Assembly (NCBI RefSeq): GCF_000284415.1
Contig: NC_017059.1
Coordinates: forward strand, 2,120,725-2,140,814
Direction of reading: 5' to 3'
DNA: 20,090 bases
Source: Pararhodospirillum photometricum DSM 122
Lineage (GTDB): Bacteria > Pseudomonadota > Alphaproteobacteria > Rhodospirillales > Rhodospirillaceae
A program made the position numbers and the translations under genes. This document shows, in pieces, positions 15,413-20,090 of the stretch. The notes beneath the pieces are model-generated. The model saw nothing but the letters and a program-made list of their open reading frames with translations, had not been told where the DNA came from and did no database searches. Each line of letters opens with the position of its first letter. The stretch's first letter is position 1.

Positions 15413-16069
15413 TTACAAGATGGTCTGACCGGACTTGGCCCAGTCGTCAAGAAAGGCCTTGAGTCCCTTGTCGGTCAAGGGGTGTTCAAAGAGTTGATAC
15501 AGAACCTTGGGCGGCACGGTGGCCACGTGTGCGCCCAAGCGGGCCGCCTCGATCACGTGCAACGGATGACGCACGCTGGCCACTAGAATCTGAGTGGTGA
15601 AGGCGGGATAGTTGGCGTAAATCCGCACCATGTCGCTGATCAGGTCCATGCCGTCGTGCGACAGGTCGTCGAGTCGTCCGACAAACGGCGACACGAAGGT
15701 CGCGCCCGCCTTGGCCGCCAAGATGGCCTGCCCCGGGGAAAAGCACAAAGTGACGTTGACCATCACCCCGTCGTGGCTCAACACCCGGCAGGCCTTGAGG
15801 CCGTCGCGGGTCAGAGGCAGTTTGACCGTCACATTGGGGGCAATGTGGGCAAGGCGGCGCCCTTCCTCGATCATTGCCGTCGCGTCAAGGGCCGTGACCT
15901 CGGCGCTGACCGGGCCCGACACCACGGCGCAGATATCGGCGATCAGGGTCAGGAAATCCTTGCCCTCGCGCGCGGCCAGGGTTGGATTGGTGGTCACGCC
16001 GTCCACCATCCCCGTGGCGGCCAACTCCTTGATGTCGGTCAGGTTTGCCGTATCGATGAAAAACTTCAT
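15413..16069 (-). CDS. fsa: Fructose-6-phosphate aldolase / small transaldolase-like protein
   Basis: A 218-residue class I aldolase of the small transaldolase family (TalC/FSA type). It shows MKFFIDTANLTDIKEL, VTTNPTLAAREGKDF, the Schiff-base Lys at residue 83 in NVTVKLPLT, VMVNVTLCFSPGQAILAAKAGATFVSPFVGRLDD, and LVASVRHPLHVIEAARLGAHVATVPP. The family either cleaves fructose 6-phosphate or acts as transaldolase, and these cannot be told apart reliably by eye. GAGGG lies before the ATG. It is divergent from priA across 113 bases, which must hold both promoters. The same fsa/priA pairing is familiar from related alphaproteobacteria. Confidence 0.93.
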   Translation of the reverse strand: MKFFIDTANLTDIKELAATGMVDGVTTNPTLAAREGKDFLTLIADICAVVSGPVSAEVTALDATAMIEEGRRLAHIAPNVTVKLPLTRDGLKACRVLSHDGVMVNVTLCFSPGQAILAAKAGATFVSPFVGRLDDLSHDGMDLISDMVRIYANYPAFTTQILVASVRHPLHVIEAARLGAHVATVPPKVLYQLFEHPLTDKGLKAFLDDWAKSGQTIL

Positions 16070-16182
16070 GCCCGGATCCCTCGTTGCTTCCCCCCAGGTC
16101 CCCCCTTGGCATCGCGGCGCGTGGCGGCGGCTGGCGGGGTGCGCCGCGTCGCGGCTGTTGGTAGGGGGCCGGAGTGTAGCCC
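16070..16182. promoter_or_regulatory. Divergent intergenic region fsa / priA
   Basis: The only sequence between the two divergent genes. It should contain both promoters, but it is very GC-rich and I see no clear -35/-10 pair on either strand. A GAGGG ribosome site for fsa and a GGAG for priA are visible. Confidence 0.4.
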
Positions 16183-17454
16183 ATGGCCGATAGTCCCGCC
16201 ACCACCCCGTCAGTCCCGACGCGGGTTCCCGTGCTGTTGCCCGTGCCAGTGGCGGGACCCTACGATTATCTGGCGCCGGCCGGGAGGCTGCCCGCGCCGG
16301 GATCCTTTGTGCGGGTGCCTCTGGGCCGGCGCGAGGCCCTGGGCGTGGTGTGGGACCAGGGGAGCCCGGACGGGCCGGATCTTGCGCGGCTGCGCCCGAT
16401 CGCGGCCGTTTTGCAGGAGCCGCCGCTGCCGGCCCCGCTGCGGGCCTTGGTGGACTGGCTCGCGTCGTACACCGTCCAGTCGCCAGGGGCGGTGCTGCGT
16501 CTGGCGCTTAGTGTGCCCGAGGCCCTGACGCCGCCGCCGCCGCACAAGGCCTGGGCCCTGTCCTCCGACGTCGGCGACCTTACGGGCTTGACGCCCAAGC
16601 GCCAGCAGGTTCTGGCCGCGCTCGCCCGCGCGTCGGGGCCCCTGACCACCGCCGAACTGGTGCGTGAGGCCAAGGTGGGTGCCGCCGTGGTCACCGCCTT
16701 GGCCCAGGCCGGGCGGGTGAAGGCGGTGGAGCGGGCGCGGGAGGAACCGCTGCCCTGGCCCGACTCCAGCCGGCCCGGACCCGACCTTTCGCCCGCGCAG
16801 GCGGCGGCGGCGGCCCAACTCTGCCGCCCCCAGGGGTTTGCGGTCACGCTGCTCGAAGGCGTCACCGGCGCCGGCAAGACCGAGGTCTATTTCGAGGCCC
16901 TGGCCCATGTTCTGAGGGAGGGACGCCAAGGCGTCGTACTGCTGCCCGAGATCGCCCTGGCCGCCCAATGGCCCGAGCGCTTTGCCCAGCGCTTCGGGGC
17001 GCCGCCTGCCCTTTGGCACTCCCAACTCAGCCCAGCCCAGCGGCGGCGCACGTGGCGGGCGGTGGCCCGGGGGACGGCGCCGGTGGTGGTGGGGGCGCGT
17101 TCTGCCTTGTTCTTGCCCTTTCCCGACTTGGCCACATCAGGTTGGTCAGCGTCACGTCGCGCAGGTCCCGCCGAGCCCTGGGGACGTCCCCCGGGCTGGC
17201 GGGACCTGCGCGACGTGACGCTGACCAACCTGATGTGGGCCGGGCCGTCGCGCTGGCGGCTGTGGCTCAACGACCAGCCCCTCGGCCCCGAGGATCCGCT
17301 GTTGCCCCATGTGCGGGTCCTGCGGGTCACCCCCGGCACCGCCACCTTGGCCGTCAGCCGGGGGCCGCGGGAAAACGCCGTGGTGGTCCTGCGGCCGGGA
17401 CAAACCTATCGGGTGCACCAAGACCGGCTCGATGATCCGGGCCTTCGCCATTGA
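16183..17454 (+). CDS. priA: PriA helicase N-terminal part fused to unrelated sequence
   Basis: PriA restarts collapsed replication forks. Residues 1-316 are PriA: the N-terminal 3'-DNA-binding domain ([40 protein letters not shown]), a winged-helix segment (about 140-180), and the start of the helicase with Walker [16 protein letters not shown] (from about 226), [25 protein letters not shown] and [16 protein letters not shown]. Normal PriA next has GLIVVDEEH. Here it stops at about base 17131 and enters a 107-nt palindrome, then about 72 codons with no PriA similarity. Motif II, the zinc-binding Cys cluster and helicase lobe 2 (over half the usual length of about 730) are absent, so this product cannot be an active helicase. 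The ATG is the divergent start opposite fsa. Confidence 0.9.
   Translation: MADSPATTPSVPTRVPVLLPVPVAGPYDYLAPAGRLPAPGSFVRVPLGRREALGVVWDQGSPDGPDLARLRPIAAVLQEPPLPAPLRALVDWLASYTVQSPGAVLRLALSVPEALTPPPPHKAWALSSDVGDLTGLTPKRQQVLAALARASGPLTTAELVREAKVGAAVVTALAQAGRVKAVERAREEPLPWPDSSRPGPDLSPAQAAAAAQLCRPQGFAVTLLEGVTGAGKTEVYFEALAHVLREGRQGVVLLPEIALAAQWPERFAQRFGAPPALWHSQLSPAQRRRTWRAVARGTAPVVVGARSALFLPFPDLATSGWSASRRAGPAEPWGRPPGWRDLRDVTLTNLMWAGPSRWRLWLNDQPLGPEDPLLPHVRVLRVTPGTATLAVSRGPRENAVVVLRPGQTYRVHQDRLDDPGLRH
17132..17238. repeat. 107-nt near-perfect palindrome at the priA breakpoint
   Basis: Bases 17132-17172 are the exact reverse complement of 17198-17238 (41 bp). Apart from one unpaired G at 17173, the 24 bases between them are also a palindrome with a single mismatch, centred on GGGGACGTCCCC (17180-17191). 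The whole could fold into a cruciform or hairpin of over 50 bp. The right arm reads in frame into the following coding fragment, and the left arm is its inverted copy abutting the last PriA codon. This is a fold-back junction in form. Confidence 0.95.
17198..17454 (+). pseudogene. 3' fragment of an unrecognised gene
   Basis: After the palindrome the frame encodes [20 protein letters not shown], then [16 protein letters not shown], a few beta-strand-like segments ([37 protein letters not shown]) and a stop. Codon use is that of a real gene. It looks like the end of a small, beta-rich, possibly periplasmic protein, but I do not recognise the family. Its 5' part is not in the window. Confidence 0.5.
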
Positions 17455-17832
17455 AACAACGCATCCGGGGTAAATATCACTGGAAACAGAGAGCCATCAG
17501 TCCTAGGGTAAAAAAGCGCGCAGCGGAAAGACATGGGCGGGGACTTGACAGAACCCCCGCTTTCCCCTATCCGCAAGCCGATCTCCAAAACCGCCGGGCG
17601 AGCGGGAGGGGACACGGACGCGACGCAAGGGCCGCCGGAACCAGTGGCCAACAAGGCCCGCCGGGCGCGTGCCGACATTCCTGAACCAACCTGGGTCATG
17701 GCGCCGCCGGGAGCCCGGGCAACAGAGATTCCCCCTGGGCAAGGGATCCCCGCGCGCGGGGATCGCGATGTCAACGGAATCCAAGGAAGCAGCGTGGAAA
17801 AGCAGTCCTCTTCGTGGAGATTTGACGGGACC
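17455..17832 (+). promoter_or_regulatory. Leader/promoter region of the DUF4167 gene
   Basis: This 378-base gap holds no convincing gene, although the DUF4167 frame is open back to 17533. TTGACA (17545-17550), a 17-base spacer and TATCCG (17568-17573) form the best promoter-like pair in the window, with a good -35 and poor -10. A perfect 20-nt palindrome centred at 17754/17755 (17745-17764, GATCCCC...GGGGATC) lies in the presumed leader. GGAG at about 17815 precedes the ATG. Everything here is pattern-based. Confidence 0.45.
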
Positions 17833-18468
17833 ATGAAAAACGCGAACTCGCGCGGTCGCCCCCGCAGCCGCAACATGAACGGCAAACGCCCTCCCAACCG
17901 AAATCAGGTGTTTGACAGCAATGGGCCCGGGGTACGAGTGCGGGGAAACGCGCAGCAGCTCGTTGAAAAATACTTGGCCATGGCCCGCGACGCCGCCTCG
18001 CAAGGGGACCGCATCCTGGCCGAAAACTGCCACCAACACGCCGACCACTATCAGCGCGTTCTCAATGCCCTGACCGGCCGTTACATCAAACCCGACGAGC
18101 AGCCCCAGGCCCCCGGCTCCTTCGACGACGACGACGAGGGCCTCGACGACGAGGATCCCCGGGACACGGGACGGGACTCCGGGCGCGACACCAACCGCTA
18201 CGACACCCGCTATCAAGAGCCCCGTCACCACGAGCCGCGCCCGGGCGAAGGGCAGCAGCCTGATCTGGCTCCCCTGCCACCGCGCGACCTGGGCTCTGAG
18301 CCCCAACCCATCGTGATCTTGGACGACGAGCGACCCCAGCCCGTGGCCGCGCCCGCCCCCAAGCCGGAACGGGCCCCCCGCCGCCGCCGCCGCCCCGCCG
18401 CCGAGGCCCAGCCGGCGGCCGAGCCCGAAGCGGTGTCGGACAGCCGCGACGAGAGCGTGCCGGCCTGA
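17833..18468 (+). CDS. DUF4167 domain-containing protein
   Basis: An alphaproteobacterial conserved protein of unknown function. The DUF4167 domain (about residues 5-80) is clear: a basic start MKNANSRGRPRSRNMNGKRP, then VFDSNGPGVRVRGNAQQLVE, KYLAMARDAASQGDRILAEN and CHQHADHYQRVLNAL. After it comes a long disordered tail: acidic (DDDDEGLDDEDP), mixed Arg/Asp/Tyr, then Pro/Ala with an Arg-rich patch (RAPRRRRRPAAEA). Basic-plus-disordered composition suggests nucleic-acid or ribosome association, which is inference. The frame extends 100 codons upstream but those residues look like translated leader, and the family starts at the ATG used here. The product is 211 residues. Confidence 0.88.
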   Translation: MKNANSRGRPRSRNMNGKRPPNRNQVFDSNGPGVRVRGNAQQLVEKYLAMARDAASQGDRILAENCHQHADHYQRVLNALTGRYIKPDEQPQAPGSFDDDDEGLDDEDPRDTGRDSGRDTNRYDTRYQEPRHHEPRPGEGQQPDLAPLPPRDLGSEPQPIVILDDERPQPVAAPAPKPERAPRRRRRPAAEAQPAAEPEAVSDSRDESVPA

Positions 18469-18510
18469 GCCTTTTCAAGGGCCCGGGCTTGGAGATGTAG
18501 ACGCGGTAAG

Positions 18511-18542
18511 ATAAAAAAGGCTGGGGAGGCGGGCCTCCCCAG
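18511..18542 (-). terminator. Intrinsic terminator after the SRPBCC gene
   Basis: On the minus strand a perfect 10-bp stem (CTGGGGAGGC / GCCTCCCCAG, 18521-18542, two-base loop) is followed by CCTTTTTTAT. This is a textbook Rho-independent terminator for the parE-SRPBCC transcript, 13 bases past the stop. It may also help end the converging DUF4167 transcript, which lacks a T-run on its own strand. Confidence 0.85.
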
Positions 18543-18554
18543 ACCCCTCGGACC

Positions 18555-18995
18555 TTAAGGAAGGGGGCGTTCCACTTCGGCTTTGAGGCCGGTATTGATG
18601 GCTTCATAGGCTCGACGGGACGTTTCGCGCAGCGCCGGGGTCATCACGGTGTCGGCCAGCAGGCCGGAAAACACCTCGCCATGGGTCAGCAGCGTGGTGT
18701 TGTCGGGCTGGGCCTGAAGCCGAAAAAAATGATCGCCGGCAAACAGGCCCGGCAGAGACCCCCGCCACACCAGTTCGGTCTCCGGGCGGCACTCGGTGAC
18801 CCGGGCCGGGATGAACAGCACCGGCCGCCCTTCCAGCTTGACCGTGAGCAGAAGAAAAGCCCCCGTCTCGGCGCGGCCGCGAATGCTCTGAAGCACGGTG
18901 TTCCAGGTCCCGATCCGAGGAAAATCGGTCAGGACCTGCCACACCTGGGACGGCGGCGCGTTGATTTCGCACACGGTCTGGACGGCGCTGCTCAT
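18555..18995 (-). CDS. SRPBCC (START/polyketide-cyclase-like) family protein
   Basis: A 146-residue single-domain protein with the SRPBCC pattern: SSAVQTVCEINAPPSQVWQV, LTDFPRIGTWNTVLQSIRGR, strand-rich middle (FLLLTVKLEGRPVLFIPARV, ETELVWRGSLPGLFAGDHFF, TTLLTHGEVFSGLLA) and a C-terminal helix (RETSRRAYEAINTGLKAEVE). The fold makes a hydrophobic cavity for small ligands; the ligand here is unknown. The ATG overlaps the parE stop (TGATG), so it is translated with parE, and the terminator follows. Intact. Confidence 0.85.
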   Translation of the reverse strand: MSSAVQTVCEINAPPSQVWQVLTDFPRIGTWNTVLQSIRGRAETGAFLLLTVKLEGRPVLFIPARVTECRPETELVWRGSLPGLFAGDHFFRLQAQPDNTTLLTHGEVFSGLLADTVMTPALRETSRRAYEAINTGLKAEVERPLP

Positions 18996-20090
18996 CAGAT
19001 ATCCAATCCTTCGACGAAACGGGCGTTTTCCTGGATGAAGCGAAAGCGCAGCTCCGGCTTGCGCCCCATCAGCTCCTCGACAAGGCGGGTCACGGCACGG
19101 CCCTCCTCGCGGTCTTCCTCGGTCCGCCCCGCCGGCACCGTCACGCGCAGGAGTTGGCGGGTGGCATAGGCCATGGTCGTCTCGCGCAACTGGGCCGGCG
19201 GCATTTCGCCCAGACCCTTGAAGCGGCTGATCTCGACTTTGCCCTTTTTGAAGCGGGTGCGCAAAAGTTCCTCGCGATGGGCGTCGTCCCGGGCATACAC
19301 GCTGGTACCGCCCTGGGTCAGCCGGTACAGCGGCGGCATGGCGAGATACAAGTGCCCCGCCGAAACCAAACCTGGCATCTCGCGGAAGAAAAAGGTCATG
19401 AGAAGGCTGGCGATATGGGCACCGTCCACATCGGCGTCGGTCATGATGATGACCCGCTCATAGCGCAACCGCTCCAGGTCGAAGCGGGAGCGGGTGCCAC
19501 AGCCCAGGGCCTCGACCAGATCACTCAGTTCCTGGTTGGCCTGCATCTTGTCGAGCGAGGCCGAGGCCACGTTGAGGATCTTGCCGCGCAGGGGCAACAC
19601 GGCCTGGGTCTCGCGGTCGCGGGCCTGCTTGGCCGAGCCCCCGGCCGAATCGCCCTCCACCAAGAATACCTCGGTGCCCTGGCAGGTCGAGCGCGTGCAA
19701 TCGGCCAGCTTGCCGGGCAGGCGCAGCTTTTTGGTCGCCGTTTTGCGCCCGGCTTCCCGCGCCTGGCGTCGGCGCTGGCGTTCCTCGGCGCGCTCCAGGG
19801 CATGGGCGAGAACGGCATTGGCCACCTCGGGCGCGCCGGTCAGCCAGTGGTCAAAGGGATCGCGCAGGGCTTGCTCAACCAGCCGGGTGGCCTCGGTACT
19901 GACCAGCCGCTCCTTGGTCTGGCCCTGAAACTGGGGCTCGCGAATAAAGACCGAGAGCATCACCGCCGCGCCGCCCACCACATCCTCGGGCATCAAGGAA
20001 GCGGCCTTTCGGTTGCCGGCCATATCCCCATACGCCTTAAGGCTGCGAGTCAGCGCATTGCGCAACCCCGCCTCGTGGGTGCCGCCCTCG
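18995..20090 (-). CDS. parE: DNA topoisomerase IV subunit B ParE, C-terminal part (runs off the window)
   Basis: ParE is the ATPase subunit of topoisomerase IV, which unlinks daughter chromosomes. The frame is open to the right edge, so the ATPase domain lies outside. Visible are the end of the transducer domain (HEAGLRNALTRSLKAYGDMAG, AAVMLSVFIREPQFQGQTK), the TOPRIM domain with EGDSAGGSAKQARDRETQAV, LPLRGKILNVASASLDKM and the metal-binding DADVDGAHI, and the C-terminal part with RFKGLGEMPPAQLRETTM. Features such as LPGKLADCTRSTCQGTEVF and the short C-terminus favour ParE over GyrB. The stop overlaps the SRPBCC start. Confidence 0.93.
   Translation of the reverse strand, partial: EGGTHEAGLRNALTRSLKAYGDMAGNRKAASLMPEDVVGGAAVMLSVFIREPQFQGQTKERLVSTEATRLVEQALRDPFDHWLTGAPEVANAVLAHALERAEERQRRRQAREAGRKTATKKLRLPGKLADCTRSTCQGTEVFLVEGDSAGGSAKQARDRETQAVLPLRGKILNVASASLDKMQANQELSDLVEALGCGTRSRFDLERLRYERVIIMTDADVDGAHIASLLMTFFFREMPGLVSAGHLYLAMPPLYRLTQGGTSVYARDDAHREELLRTRFKKGKVEISRFKGLGEMPPAQLRETTMAYATRQLLRVTVPAGRTEEDREEGRAVTRLVEELMGRKPELRFRFIQENARFVEGLDI

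Overview
The window is GC-rich core-genome DNA of an alphaproteobacterium. The neighbourhoods yebC-ruvC-ruvA-ruvB-ybgC-tolQ-tolR-tolA, tolB-pal-cpoB-tilS and xerC-DUF484-fsa/priA, plus a DUF4167 protein, suggest a Rhodospirillales (Rhodospirillum-like) genome. I see no phage, insertion sequence, CRISPR, tRNA or rRNA, and no convincing new multi-gene system. The striking thing is architectural: familiar housekeeping blocks are intact inside but broken and re-joined at sharp points within genes.

Layout. 1-4.9 kb (+): the 3' part of tolA, then tolB, pal, cpoB and the 5' part of tilS (frameshifted, then cut off). 4.9-8.45 kb (-): the 5' part of a c-type-heme (DUF3365) sensor protein and, just upstream of it, the 3' part of a large AsmA/YhdP-like protein; both carry frameshifts at base runs. 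8.45-13.5 kb (-): a tight operon-like row yebC, ruvC, ruvA, ruvB, ybgC, tolQ, tolR and the first ~57 codons of tolA, which run in frame into the AsmA-like piece. 13.7-16.1 kb (-): fsa, a DUF484 gene and xerC. 16.2-17.45 kb (+): divergent priA, cut after its Walker A half and joined through a 107-nt near-perfect palindrome to an unrelated 3' fragment. 17.5-18.5 kb (+): a DUF4167 gene. 18.5-20.1 kb (-): the 3' part of parE followed by a small SRPBCC-family gene and a good intrinsic terminator.

How the genes work together. TolQ-TolR form the proton-driven inner-membrane motor, TolA spans the periplasm, and TolB, Pal and CpoB complete the system that constricts the outer membrane at division. RuvABC processes Holliday junctions. 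YbgC, YebC, TilS, PriA, XerC and ParE are common core proteins. In relatives tolQ-R-A-B-pal-cpoB-tilS runs in one direction. Here the halves of tolA lie about 8.3 kb apart on opposite strands, yet joining them at a shared ACGCCCC restores a normal TolA of about 310 residues. Breaks also fall in tilS, the sensor gene, the AsmA-like gene and priA. Because tilS is normally essential and priA loss is very costly, the choice is between a wrong assembly and a real rearranged chromosome with the missing parts elsewhere. The sequence alone cannot decide.
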